Source of the DNA: an uncultured Ulvibacter sp.
Lineage (GTDB): Bacteria > Bacteroidota > Bacteroidia > Flavobacteriales > Flavobacteriaceae
NCBI GenBank assembly: GCA_913063405.1
Contig: CAJXZB010000003.1
Location: forward strand, 62,001 to 126,000
Length of the DNA stretch: 64,000 nt
Direction: 5' to 3'
Of this stretch, positions 46,537 to 55,559 are shown piece after piece (the first letter of the stretch is position 1; the number at the start of each line of letters is the position of its first letter). The notes below the pieces were generated by a model that worked only from the letters and a program-made list of their open reading frames with translations, did no database searches and had not been told where the DNA came from. Made by a program: the position numbers and the translations under genes.

Positions 46537-46594
46537 GTGGGCTTATTTGCTTCCCCAAAGCTTGGTAATTCCAAAAAATTTAATAGATTTGCTT

Positions 46595-46624
46595 TTGTTT
46601 ATAAGTTTTAACAACTTACTTTTG
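46595..46624 (+). promoter_or_regulatory. Promoter of the OmpA-family porin gene
   Basis: TTG at 46595-46597, a 19-base spacer, then TACTTTTG at 46617-46624 form a full match to the Bacteroidota housekeeping promoter. The leader is about 40 bases. Confidence 0.75.
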
Positions 46625-46666
46625 CTCATAATTAACACTTAACTTAAAAAAATTAAACAATCGAAT

Positions 46667-48058
46667 ATGAAACATCTTAACAGTATTTTAGTTGCTGCCC
46701 TTATCTTCTTAGTAGGAGGTGTAGCAAATGCTCAAGACGAAAAGAATCCTTGGGCTATCGAGGTTGGTGTAAACGCTGTTGACACTTACTCTGCTGGTCT
46801 TCGCGACGGTCAAGACGATACCGATTCTCAAAACGGGACAATCTTTGACGAATATTTTAACGTTGAAGATCACTGGAACATTCTTCCTTCTGTATCTAAA
46901 CTATCAATTGGTAGATATATAGGGAGTGGATTTACATTTGCTGCTGTTGGTACAATCAATAGAATTGAGCAAAAAGGTGATGTAGCTGTAAATGACGAAA
47001 CTTACTATGGTGTAGATGGTGAGATCAAATATAGTTTAAGAGACCTTATTAAGCCAGGTGGATTTATTGATCCAACTATTGGTATTGGTGGAGGTTACTC
47101 TTGGTTTGACGATATCGGATTTGGTACTGCTAATGGTCTTGTTGGACTTAGGTTTTGGGTAGCTGAAAATCTAGCACTAAATTTCCAATCAACTTATAAG
47201 CATGCGTTCGAAAAGACATATGGTCAAAAGCATTTCCAACATTCAGTTGGTGTTGTGTTTAAGTTTGGAGGAAAAGATACTGACGGTGATGGAATCTTCG
47301 ATCAAGAAGATGAATGTCCTGAAACTCCTGGTTTACCAGAGTACAATGGATGTCCTGACACTGACGGCGATGGTATAGAAGATAGAAACGACGCTTGTCC
47401 TAACACACCTGGTACTGCAGAGTACAATGGATGTCCTGACACTGATGGCGATGGTATCATCGATAACAAAGATGGTTGTCCTACTGAAGCTGGTCCTAAA
47501 TCAAACAACGGTTGCCCTATCTTGGATAGAGATGGTGATGGTGTTAATGATGATGTTGATGCTTGTCCAGACGAAGCTGGTCCTAAAGCAAACAAAGGTT
47601 GTCCTTACTCTGACACTGATGGCGATAGCGTTCTTGATAAAGACGATGCTTGTCCAGAAGTTCCTGGTACTGTAGCTAACAAAGGTTGTCCAGAAGTATC
47701 TGTGGAAATCATCAAGCAATTGAATGATTACTCTAAAACAATCTTGTTCGATACTGGTAAATCAACTATTCGTCAAGAATCTTACGTTGTTCTTCAAAGT
47801 ATCAATGATATTATGAGAGAATACCCAACTGCTAACTTCGTAATTGAAGGTCACACAGATAGTCAAGGTAGTGAAGCTACTAACCAAAAACTTTCTGACA
47901 GCAGATCGGCATCAGTTGTAGCGTACTTATCTACAATTGGCATGAGCCAAAGTAGAATGTCATCAATTGGTTATGGTGAAACTAGACCAATTGCTACTAA
48001 TGCTACAAAAGCAGGTAGACAACAAAACAGACGTGTTGAGATTTCTTTGAGAAAATAA
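46667..48058 (+). CDS. OmpA-family outer-membrane protein with TSP3 repeats
   Basis: A 463-residue protein with signal peptide (VGGVANAQ), an N-terminal beta-barrel of about 180 residues, about five calcium-binding thrombospondin type 3 repeats (DTDGDGI..D..DACP, residues about 205-345), and a C-terminal OmpA domain (VIEGHTDSQGSEATNQKLSDSR, QNRRVEISLRK). It anchors the outer membrane to peptidoglycan and is probably abundant: the promoter is consensus, it has strongly uniform codon use and a strong terminator. The DNA repetition here is explained by the protein repeats. Confidence 0.95.
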   Translation: MKHLNSILVAALIFLVGGVANAQDEKNPWAIEVGVNAVDTYSAGLRDGQDDTDSQNGTIFDEYFNVEDHWNILPSVSKLSIGRYIGSGFTFAAVGTINRIEQKGDVAVNDETYYGVDGEIKYSLRDLIKPGGFIDPTIGIGGGYSWFDDIGFGTANGLVGLRFWVAENLALNFQSTYKHAFEKTYGQKHFQHSVGVVFKFGGKDTDGDGIFDQEDECPETPGLPEYNGCPDTDGDGIEDRNDACPNTPGTAEYNGCPDTDGDGIIDNKDGCPTEAGPKSNNGCPILDRDGDGVNDDVDACPDEAGPKANKGCPYSDTDGDSVLDKDDACPEVPGTVANKGCPEVSVEIIKQLNDYSKTILFDTGKSTIRQESYVVLQSINDIMREYPTANFVIEGHTDSQGSEATNQKLSDSRSASVVAYLSTIGMSQSRMSSIGYGETRPIATNATKAGRQQNRRVEISLRK

Positions 48059-48078
48059 TAAGAAAACTCTCCAAATAA

Positions 48079-48120
48079 AAAATAAGAAACGCCTCCATTT
48101 ATGGAGGCGTTTCTTATTTT
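48079..48120. terminator. Perfect 20-bp palindromic terminator after the OmpA porin gene
   Basis: AAAATAAGAAACGCCTCCAT and its exact reverse complement flank a 2-base centre; the flanks are A-rich and T-rich so it can work in both directions. It lies 21 bases after the ompA stop and ends only 6 bases before the addB-like ATG. Confidence 0.9.
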
Positions 48121-48126
48121 TATCGT

Positions 48127-50859
48127 ATGCAAACATTTCTTGAGGAAACGCTGAGTACCCTACGAAAAGAACACACCGATCTTTCTTCCCTTACCCTTAT
48201 TCTTCCAAGTAAAAGGGCAGGAGGGTTCCTTAAAAACTATCTTCGGGAGACAGCTACCAAAACGAATTTCTCTCCTAAAATAATTAGTATCGAAGAATTT
48301 ATCGAAGAGCTTTCTGATCTTAAAATAGTCGATACTACCGAATTGCTTTTTAAGAGTTATGAAGTCTACCTCAACACTAGCGCTATTCATGAAAAAGAAG
48401 ATTTTGAGGTTTATACTTCTTGGGCAACGACCCTTTTAGCCGATTTCAATGAAATAGACAGATATCTTATTGACCCTGAACCATTCTTTAATTATCTCAG
48501 CAGTATTCAAGATATTAACCATTGGTATGTAAAAGACGAAAAGACACCTCTTATAGAAAACTATTTAAGATTTTGGAGCGGTCTACACGACTTTTACGAA
48601 AACCTTAAATCAGCTCTACTTCTGGAAAAAATAGGGTATCAAGGAATGGTGTATCGAAAAGCAGCAGAGGACATAGAACATTATTGTAGTATCAAAGACG
48701 CTCGGCAGCATGTTTTTATTGGTTTTAACGCGCTAAATAATGCTGAACAACACATCTTTCAAGAATTATTAGAAACAGGTAATACGAGTGTCTTTTGGGA
48801 TGCTGATGCTCATTTCTACACGGACGGCAAGCACAGTGCATCTCTTTTTTTGAGAAAGTATACCAACGAATGGAAATACTACCAATCAAATACACCAAGG
48901 ATAATTGGAAATCACTTTCAAAAAGAAAAGCAATTTCAATTTGTTGAGACTCAAAAGAACATTAGCCAGGCAAAATATGTGGGAGAGCTTCTCTCTAACC
49001 TATCCGAAAATGAAATTCAGAGAACGGCCATTGTCTTAGCAGACGAAAAATTACTAATTCCCATACTCCATTCATTGCCTGATAATATTTCTTCGGTCAA
49101 TATTACCATGGGAATTAGTCTCAAAACATTCCCTATAACCCATTTTTTTGAGAATCTATTCGCGCAACACGTTAATTCAAGAACTACACTATACTATAAA
49201 GATGTTCTTAGTATCTTAAATCACCCTATCACTTCCTCCATTCTTCCGGATGCTCCGGATATCATAGGAGTAATTCACTCAAAGAACATTTCTCATATTT
49301 CATTAGAAATGCTTTATAGTCTCTCAAGTGAATCAAACAGAAACATATTGAATGACTTGTTCGGAGATTGGGAAAATAGCAGCAAAAAAGCCCTCCGTAT
49401 TTGTGTAAAAATTGTAAAACGATTAAAAGACAAACTTAAAGATAATCTTGTGGAAATTGCTGCTCTACATCAACTCTACTTAGTATTTTCAAAAATTAAC
49501 GCTTTAAATGATTCTTTTTTTTACCTCAAAAGTATTAAAACGATTCACGGTCTATTTTCAGAGTTAGCCTCTTCTACCACATTGGATTTTAAAGGGGACG
49601 CCTACAAAGGGCTTCAAATAATGGGTATTCTAGAAACTAGAGTATTAGATTTTGAAAATGTGATTATGACTTCCGTAAACGAAGGAGTTTTGCCTGCCGG
49701 TAAATCGAATGCTTCGTTTATTACCTACGACTTAAAACAACAATTCGGTTTGCCACATTATACAGAGAAAGATGCCATATATACGTATCATTTTTATCAC
49801 CTCCTTCATAGGTCTAAGAATATAACGTTATTCTATAACAATCAGAGCGATGGTCTTACTGTTGGCGAAAAGAGTAGGTTTCTTTTGCAATTGGAGGTTG
49901 AGAAACATCAGAATCACAGCATTCAAAAATTAGTGCTGGCTCCAAACGTTACCATAAAACCAAACCAACAAAAGACTATTCAAAAAACTCAAGCAGTCCT
50001 GAAGCAGCTCGAAGAAATTGCAAATAAAGGATTCTCTCCTTCAGCATTAACTTCTTATATTCGAAACCCAATTGATTTCTATTTCCAAAAAGTGCTTCGA
50101 ATAAGGGGATTTGAAGAGGTAGAGGAGACAGTGGCAGCCAATACATTAGGAACCATTATACATGATACGTTAGAGGCATTTTACAAACCTTTTGAAAGTG
50201 TGTTTTTAACTTCAGAAATACTTGTTCAAATGAAGAGGCAAATTGATGAGGAGGTTACAAAGCAGTTTCACACCTCCTTCAAGGCTGGAGCTTTCGATAA
50301 AGGAAAAAACCTTCTTATTTTTGAAGTCGCCAAACGTTATGTCTCAAACTTTATAGATTACGAACTGTCCGAAATAAAAAATGGTAACCAGATAAGAATT
50401 GTACAAATTGAAACCAACCTGGAGGTTGCAATCCCAATTTCCGAGCTTAATTTCCCTGTAAAAATTAGAGGAAAAGTGGATCGCGTTGACGAATATAATG
50501 GACAACTGCGAATCATAGATTACAAAACCGGAAAAGTGGAGCAAAGTCATCTAGAAATCATAGATTGGGAGAAAATTACAGAAGATTATAAATTTAGTAA
50601 AGTAATTCAGGTGTTGGCATATGCTTTAATGATCAACAAGGACACTCCAATACAAAAGGTGGAAGCGGGAATTATATCTTTTAAAAACCTCAATAGTGGT
50701 TTTCTAAAATTCGCAACCAAAGATAAACCAGGAAGTAGAACGAAGCTAGCGGATGTTACGCAAGAGACACTCGATTTATACATAACCGAATTGAAGAAAT
50801 TAATTCTTGAGATATGCAATCCAAGCATTCCGTTTATCGAAAAAGAAATTGATCCATGA
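48127..50859 (+). CDS. AddB-like PD-(D/E)XK nuclease
   Basis: A 910-residue protein with an inactivated-helicase-like N-terminal part (TLILPSKRAGGFLKNYL, then MGILETRVLDFENVIMTSVNEGVLP, and KDAIYTYHFYHLLHRSKNITLFYN) and a C-terminal PD-(D/E)XK nuclease (GTIIHDTLEAFY, VKIRGKVDRVDEYNGQLRIIDYKTG). It should pair with the AddA-like helicase. The Cys residues that hold the 4Fe-4S cluster in Bacillus AddB are not seen at the corresponding place (SYIRNPIDFYFQ). Its start lies 6 bases after a strong terminator. Its stop overlaps the next start (ATGA). Confidence 0.88.
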   Translation: MQTFLEETLSTLRKEHTDLSSLTLILPSKRAGGFLKNYLRETATKTNFSPKIISIEEFIEELSDLKIVDTTELLFKSYEVYLNTSAIHEKEDFEVYTSWATTLLADFNEIDRYLIDPEPFFNYLSSIQDINHWYVKDEKTPLIENYLRFWSGLHDFYENLKSALLLEKIGYQGMVYRKAAEDIEHYCSIKDARQHVFIGFNALNNAEQHIFQELLETGNTSVFWDADAHFYTDGKHSASLFLRKYTNEWKYYQSNTPRIIGNHFQKEKQFQFVETQKNISQAKYVGELLSNLSENEIQRTAIVLADEKLLIPILHSLPDNISSVNITMGISLKTFPITHFFENLFAQHVNSRTTLYYKDVLSILNHPITSSILPDAPDIIGVIHSKNISHISLEMLYSLSSESNRNILNDLFGDWENSSKKALRICVKIVKRLKDKLKDNLVEIAALHQLYLVFSKINALNDSFFYLKSIKTIHGLFSELASSTTLDFKGDAYKGLQIMGILETRVLDFENVIMTSVNEGVLPAGKSNASFITYDLKQQFGLPHYTEKDAIYTYHFYHLLHRSKNITLFYNNQSDGLTVGEKSRFLLQLEVEKHQNHSIQKLVLAPNVTIKPNQQKTIQKTQAVLKQLEEIANKGFSPSALTSYIRNPIDFYFQKVLRIRGFEEVEETVAANTLGTIIHDTLEAFYKPFESVFLTSEILVQMKRQIDEEVTKQFHTSFKAGAFDKGKNLLIFEVAKRYVSNFIDYELSEIKNGNQIRIVQIETNLEVAIPISELNFPVKIRGKVDRVDEYNGQLRIIDYKTGKVEQSHLEIIDWEKITEDYKFSKVIQVLAYALMINKDTPIQKVEAGIISFKNLNSGFLKFATKDKPGSRTKLADVTQETLDLYITELKKLILEICNPSIPFIEKEIDP

Positions 50860-51696
50860 CCATAGAAAAAAACCACGTTCTACATTCCGAAGGAAAAAAA
50901 TCAATAGTATATGATCTATACTTTACCAAATCTTCTATAAAAAAACCGCTGGTTGTATTCTGTCATGGTTATAAAGGGCTTAAGGATTGGGGGCTTGGCA
51001 TCTAGTTGCCAAGACATTTGCAGCTGCGGGGTACTTCTTTTTAAAGTTCAATTTTTCCCACAACGGCGGTACTATGGAAAACCCTATCGATTTTCCCGAT
51101 CTAGAATCTTTTGCGTCAAATAACTTTAGCATAGAATTAGATGATCTGGGTAGAATGCTGGACTTTATTACTTCCAAGAAAGCATATCCTTCAGAAATAG
51201 ATACAGAAGCTATAAACCTTGTAGGTCATAGCCGCGGTGGTGGTATAGTTTTGATTAAAGCCGAAGAAGATTCAAAAATTAAAACAGTAACTACTTGGGC
51301 GGGGGTCCGATTTTAAAATGCGTTTCTTAGAAGGTTCTGAGGCCTTCGACCTATGGAAGAAAACTGGAATCACACACATAGAAAATGGGCGTACTAAGCA
51401 ACAGATGCCTCACTATTTTCAATTTTATACAGATTTTAAAGAGAACGGAAAAACGTCTTACGATTAGGCGTGCTGTTGAAAATTTACAAAAGCCACAACT
51501 TATTATTCACGGTAGTGAAGATCCTACCGTTTCAACAAAAGAGGCACAAGCATTACACCAGTGGAATTTTAATAGCCAACTAGAAATTATTAAAAGTGCA
51601 GATCATGTCTTAGGTGCTACACACCCATGGGAAGAAGACCAATTACCTAAAGATCTTAACAAAGTAGTTACCCCCACAATCAGATTTTTAAAATAA
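50856..51696 (+). pseudogene. Decayed alpha/beta hydrolase
   Basis: Parts in three frames rebuild one dienelactone-hydrolase-like protein. The start is coupled to addB by ATGA. The first frame gives KPLVVFCHGYKGLKDWG and then stops; the shift lies at a run of five G near 50990. The second carries HLVAKTFAAAGYFFLKFNFS and the nucleophile elbow GHSRGGG, and shifts at another run of five G near 51303. The third gives SDFKMRFLEGSEAFDLW, and a last shift near 51455 leads into QLIIHGSEDPTVSTKEAQAL with the acid residue and the final His segment (SADHVLGATHPW). Catalytic residues are all traceable, so inactivation is probably recent. Confidence 0.88.
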
Positions 51697-51710
51697 TATA
51701 AACTAAAAGA

Positions 51711-51935
51711 TTATTCAGACATAGAGCGTCCTTTTAATCTCACTTCGATTTTACGCTTAATAACTGTTAATCTTTTCATTAAATCCATTACTTCTGGATC
51801 CTTATTCACCTTATAAATATCGTTTAAACTAAGAATAAGTTCTTTGACCTCTCTAGAGGCAACTATTCTATCACTCGTATTTTGAAAGGAAAGCTTTCTT
51901 TGCTCAAACTCAAGAGCCCTATCTAAAATTTCCAT
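51711..51935 (-). CDS. Small conserved-looking helical protein, unknown function
   Basis: A 74-residue, highly charged, all-helical protein (MEILDRALEFEQRKLSFQNT, ending VRLKGRSMSE). There is no signal or membrane segment. TATATTTG lies 35 bases upstream on the same strand and suits a promoter, which supports a real gene. I do not recognise the family. The 345 bases upstream as far as the tRNA hold no other gene that I can see. Confidence 0.6.
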   Translation of the reverse strand: MEILDRALEFEQRKLSFQNTSDRIVASREVKELILSLNDIYKVNKDPEVMDLMKRLTVIKRKIEVRLKGRSMSE

Positions 51936-51970
51936 GTGTTGTTGTTTTTAAAGTATTATTTAAAACTATG

Positions 51971-51978
51971 CAAATATA
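51971..51978 (-). promoter_or_regulatory. -7 promoter box of the 74-residue protein gene
   Basis: TATATTTG on the minus strand matches TAnnTTTG. Confidence 0.45.
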
Positions 51979-52239
51979 TTCAGGTAACAATAAATATATT
52001 GGATTATTCAATCGTTTATATCAATACAACAATTGCACCAGTTTATTTTAATGTACGAAAATAGGGGTTCTACGCCAAATTGTCATTTTTTATCAAAAAC
52101 CCTTCGTTTAGGGCAAACAAAGAAAAACTCAAAAAAATAACACGATTAACAAATTCTTATGAAAGACTGTCGCTATTGATTCTTCCAAGTAAAAAATTAA
52201 AAGATGTTGTAAAGTCCAGAAACCAAAAGACGTGTCAAT

Positions 52240-52280
52240 AAAACACCCTCCATTGCTAAAAAAGCATTGGAAGGTGTTTT
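52240..52280 (-). terminator. Intrinsic terminator of tRNA-Ala
   Basis: AAAACACC-TCCA-TGCT and AGCA-TGGA-GGTGTTTT form an 18-bp stem with two mismatches and a short A-rich loop, immediately after the 3' end of the tRNA. Confidence 0.85.
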
Positions 52281-52281
52281 G

Positions 52282-52355
52282 TGGAGAATATCGGAGTCGA
52301 ACCGATGACCTTTTGGCTGCCAGCCAAACGCTCTAGCCAGCTGAGCTAATCCCCC
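52282..52355 (-). tRNA. tRNA-Ala (anticodon GGC)
   Basis: The 74-base minus-strand sequence folds as a cloverleaf. The acceptor begins GGGGGAT and closes with ATTCTCC plus discriminator A. The D arm is GCTCAGCTGGCTAGAGC, the anticodon stem TTTGG/CCAAA with loop CTGGCAG (anticodon GGC, reading GCC/GCU), and the T arm contains GGTTCGACTCC. CCA is not encoded. A terminator follows. Confidence 0.95.
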
Positions 52356-52412
52356 TTCAAACTTAATATTCGTCAAACACGAAGAAAGAGTGTACGCGAA
52401 AATAGTAAAAAA

Positions 52413-53207
52413 TTATTCTTGCCCTCTTAAAATGAGTAAAGGTTTACTCGTATGAAACTCTTTCTTTAAAATAGAATTCTTTTCCCATAATTTCTGGAAG
52501 AATCCTCTTTTACGTCGAAGGACACACAACATATCTGGATTGTGGGACTGAAAATGCTCCAAAACTCCCTGAAAAATAGTGGCATTCTCTGTTTCCTTTA
52601 CAGACGAATTAAGCATAAGCAAGTCCTTATCTAAAGGTGTTTTGTCGTCAACCGTGTCCGGAGTTTTAACATGCAAAAGATTGACCTTAGCGCGGAATAA
52701 TTCTGCCATATCCTTCAAAGGGTCCAAAACGTTTTCCTTTTCAAAATAGCCTCGTTTAAAAGCGAGTAAAATAGTTTCGGCTTTCCGAAATAAATAATTC
52801 TTGGGAACTATTAGTGTTGGGATATCAGTTTGTTTAACAATCTTTCCTGTGACACTCCCAAGATATAATTCTGCATTTTTATCTACACTCTGAGGAGATA
52901 CAATTATTAAGTCTATATTCAAAAGTTTCGAAAGTCGGTCAATGGCTGCAAACGGATCTCCTTTAATAGGCTTAGCAATTACCTCAACTCCCTGAGTATC
53001 TATCTCTTTCATCAGGTCGTCAAGCAATGCTTCGCTATCCTCTATCATTAGTTGATTTACCTTTGTCAATCCCGCAACTTTGGAAAATTCCTTGTAAATA
53101 TTAACTAGATAAACACGTGCTCCTGTCATAGCAGCAAAATTAACAGCATATCGTAGATTATTCAATCCGCCCTCTTTAGAACCTACAGGAACTAATATAT
53201 TTTTCAT
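52413..53207 (-). CDS. Universal stress protein, tandem UspA
   Basis: A 264-residue protein made of two Usp domains. The first (about 1-140) begins MKNILVPVGSKEGGLNNLRYAVNFA and has the GSVTGKIVKQTDIPTLIVP ending, similar to the ATP-binding GxxG signature. The second (about 145-264) is more divergent and ends HTSKPLLIL. It probably acts in stress or metabolic adaptation in the cytosol. It lies downstream of, and divergent from, the GNAT gene. Confidence 0.9.
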   Translation of the reverse strand: MKNILVPVGSKEGGLNNLRYAVNFAAMTGARVYLVNIYKEFSKVAGLTKVNQLMIEDSEALLDDLMKEIDTQGVEVIAKPIKGDPFAAIDRLSKLLNIDLIIVSPQSVDKNAELYLGSVTGKIVKQTDIPTLIVPKNYLFRKAETILLAFKRGYFEKENVLDPLKDMAELFRAKVNLLHVKTPDTVDDKTPLDKDLLMLNSSVKETENATIFQGVLEHFQSHNPDMLCVLRRKRGFFQKLWEKNSILKKEFHTSKPLLILRGQE

Positions 53208-53259
53208 ACTATATTATTTTCACTTACTTTTAAATCTGATACAAAATTAATTCTTATTA

Positions 53260-53760
53260 ATGATTCGGAAGGCAAAACTTTCAGAAATTGAGGAAATTAT
53301 GTCAATTACTCGTGCTTGTGGAGCAAATATGGCTTCCAATGGGATTTTTCAATGGAATGATTTCTACCCAAATCGTGACGCATTTGTGGTAGATGTGGCC
53401 CGTGATGAGTTATATGTGCTATCCTCTAAAAATAACATCGCAGGTTGTATCGTTATCTCTTCGGAAAAAGATGCAGAATACAATGATGTAGATTGGCTCA
53501 CAAAAGACGGCCAGAACTACTATATCCATCGCCTTGCTATACATCCCTCTTTTCAGAAAATGGGACATGCCAAAAAACTTATGGACTTTGCTGAAACCCT
53601 TGCTTTAGAAAACAACATTGTTTCAGTTAGATTAGACACCTTCAGTCAAAACCACCGAAACCAAAAATTCTACAAGGCAAGAGGTTACACTCGTTTAGGA
53701 AACATCTTTTTTCCGAAACAAAGTGAACACCCTTTTCATTGTTATGAAAAAGTGTTCTAA
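53260..53760 (+). CDS. GNAT family N-acetyltransferase
   Basis: A 166-residue GNAT protein. The acetyl-CoA motif A region is YYIHRLAIHPSFQKMGHAKKLMDFAE (about 87-112, where the loop reads QKMGHA), and motif B is NHRNQKFYKARGYTRLG (about 130-146). The start of the fold (MIRKAKLSEIEEIMSITRACG) is typical. The substrate is unknown. Confidence 0.88.
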   Translation: MIRKAKLSEIEEIMSITRACGANMASNGIFQWNDFYPNRDAFVVDVARDELYVLSSKNNIAGCIVISSEKDAEYNDVDWLTKDGQNYYIHRLAIHPSFQKMGHAKKLMDFAETLALENNIVSVRLDTFSQNHRNQKFYKARGYTRLGNIFFPKQSEHPFHCYEKVF

Positions 53761-53795
53761 AACAAGTATCCTCATAAATCCAACAATCATTTCAA

Positions 53796-53824
53796 TTGTT
53801 CTACAGCATAATTAAGTAGCTTTG
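53796..53824 (+). promoter_or_regulatory. Promoter of the MATE transporter gene
   Basis: TTG at 53796-53798, an 18-base spacer and TAGCTTTG at 53817-53824. The ATG follows 10 bases after, so the leader is very short. Confidence 0.6.
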
Positions 53825-53834
53825 CCGCATCAAT

Positions 53835-55169
53835 ATGCTAAAAACAGACATCTCTTTCAAACGCATTCAACAACTCGCTATTCCAGCAATAGTTTCGGGA
53901 ATAGCAGAACCTGTACTCTCTAGTACAGATGCTGCTGTTGTTGGAAATATTTCTGAATTTGGAACAGAATCACTGGCTGCTGTTGGGATCGTTGGTGCTT
54001 TTCTTTCAATGCTTATTTGGATATTAGGTCAGACACGTTCGGCGATATCTGCCATAGTTTCTCAAAATCTCGGTGCAGGAAAAATTAGTGATTTGGGTAA
54101 TTTCCCGGCGCAAGCTATTTATTTTAATATTGGATTAAGTATTATAGTATTATTCTCTACGTACTTCTTCGTTGAAGAAATATTTACCCTCCTAAACGCC
54201 AAGGGCATCATTCTTCAATTCAGCTTGGATTACTATAACATCCGTGTTTGGGGCTTCCCTTTTACCCTTTTCACTTTTGCAATATTTGGTTTATTTCGCG
54301 GACTTCAAAACACCTTTTGGCCTATGGTAATCGCTGCCGTTGGAGCAGGAGTTAATATTGGTTTGGACTTTGCATTCGTGTATGGAATAACCGATTATAT
54401 TCCTGCAATGGGAGTAAAAGGTGCGGCGTGGGCGAGCCTAATTTCTCAAGGAATCATGGCTCTTTTGGCATTAGTCATCCTACTCAACAAGACTGAAATC
54501 TCACTTCGATTGCGCTTTCCACTACATCCCGAGGTGAATAGACTGGTCTCTATGAGTTTCAACCTCTTTATACGCTCACTTGCCCTAAACGCTGCCCTAA
54601 TACTTGCCGTTAGAGAAGCCGCTGGTCTCGGTAAAGAATATATTGCCGCCCATGCAATTGCCATAAACATTTGGTTGTTTACCGCGTTTTTTCTTGATGG
54701 TTACGGCGCTGCTGGAAATGCACTTGGAGGAAAGTTACTTGGGGAAAAGAATTACAATTCACTATGGCAGTTAACCAAAAAAGTCAATCTGTATAATTTT
54801 GGTATTGCAACAATCCTTATTGTTTTAGGATTAGTTTTTTACAAACCATTAGGAACACTTTTTAACAAAGACCCCGAAGTGTTGGCCATTTTCTACGGTA
54901 TATTCTTTATGGTGTTAATAAGCCAGCCACTAAATGCGCTAGCCTTTACTCTGGATTCAATATTTAAAGGCATTGGTGAAATGGCCTATTTACGAAATGT
55001 TCTACTTGGTGCGACTATATTTGGATTTATCCCTGCTCTTTATTTTGCAAAGTACATGGATTGGGGGCTCGTTGGTATCTGGAGTGCACTATTAATTTGG
55101 ATTGCCTATCGGGCAATCGCCCTTATAGTTAAATTTAAAAGGAAGTACGTCCCTTTAGTTGAAAATTAA
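53835..55169 (+). CDS. MATE family efflux transporter, DinF/NorM-like
   Basis: A 444-residue inner-membrane protein with 12 predicted hydrophobic helices in two bundles. The first bundle contains LAIPAIVSGIAEPVLSSTDAAVVG, typical for DinF-type MATE members, and SAISAIVSQNLGAGK. The second contains DGYGAAGNALGGKLLGEKN. It exports organic compounds using a Na+ or H+ gradient. The substrate is unknown. It is followed by two very small membrane-protein frames. Confidence 0.92.
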   Translation: MLKTDISFKRIQQLAIPAIVSGIAEPVLSSTDAAVVGNISEFGTESLAAVGIVGAFLSMLIWILGQTRSAISAIVSQNLGAGKISDLGNFPAQAIYFNIGLSIIVLFSTYFFVEEIFTLLNAKGIILQFSLDYYNIRVWGFPFTLFTFAIFGLFRGLQNTFWPMVIAAVGAGVNIGLDFAFVYGITDYIPAMGVKGAAWASLISQGIMALLALVILLNKTEISLRLRFPLHPEVNRLVSMSFNLFIRSLALNAALILAVREAAGLGKEYIAAHAIAINIWLFTAFFLDGYGAAGNALGGKLLGEKNYNSLWQLTKKVNLYNFGIATILIVLGLVFYKPLGTLFNKDPEVLAIFYGIFFMVLISQPLNALAFTLDSIFKGIGEMAYLRNVLLGATIFGFIPALYFAKYMDWGLVGIWSALLIWIAYRAIALIVKFKRKYVPLVEN

Positions 55170-55200
55170 ATACATTTACAAAAAATTACTCCAATGGATA

Positions 55201-55302
55201 ATGGATATATTACAATTTTTAAGCGGAAGTGGGTTCTTCGTGGTTCTTGGATTTTTTCTTATTGCTGTAGTCGTTTACAATAAGATTAAAAAACGAAAAT
55301 AG
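55201..55302 (+). CDS. Tiny single-pass membrane protein, 33 residues
   Basis: ATG to TAG encodes MDILQFLSGSGFFVVLGF and continues to a basic tail ending KKRK. One transmembrane helix lies at about 11-27. It shares its layout with the next frame: M-acidic-x-x-x-F/Y-L-S/T-G, one hydrophobic helix, then a basic tail. The similar neighbour is the main evidence that it is real. Function unknown. Confidence 0.6.
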   Translation: MDILQFLSGSGFFVVLGFFLIAVVVYNKIKKRK

Positions 55303-55346
55303 AAAGTTTTGGTCTTGGATTTGTCTAAAGGAGTTTAATTACAATT

Positions 55347-55484
55347 ATGGAAGTGTTTGAATACCTCACCGGAAAAGGTGGTTTAATGATTCTAGGGCTA
55401 ATTATTGTCTTTGCTGTTCTTTTTAAAAAGTATCGAAATTGGCGCTACTTTAAAAGTGCTGAAAAACGAAGAAACAGGAAGTAA
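55347..55484 (+). CDS. Tiny single-pass membrane protein, 45 residues
   Basis: ATG to TAA encodes MEVFEYLTGKGGLMILGL, one hydrophobic helix (about 12-26), and a longer strongly basic tail ending KRRNRK. It resembles the 33-residue frame upstream, apparently by duplication. It lies between the MATE transporter and queD on the same strand. Function unknown. Confidence 0.6.
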   Translation: MEVFEYLTGKGGLMILGLIIVFAVLFKKYRNWRYFKSAEKRRNRK

Positions 55485-55559
55485 TTTTATCTTTATATAA
55501 TCGATTAAAGTTACATTTACGCTAACATTAAAAAAAATTCTGCTTTTGCGGGGAATAGT

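Noticed and set aside
47302-47595. Antisense frame of 97 codons opposite the TSP3 repeats
   Set aside because: It has a repetitive Pro/Ser composition that mirrors the sense repeats, so it is a shadow frame.
47280-47700. Repetitive DNA with GACACTGATGGCGATGG-like units, considered as a repeat array or CRISPR-like locus
   Set aside because: The units code in frame for thrombospondin type 3 repeats of the OmpA-family protein; there are no spacers or direct repeats of CRISPR type.
51936-52239. Search of the gap before the tRNA for further RNA genes
   Set aside because: Only a weak short hairpin near 52100 and no promoter-terminator pair were found.
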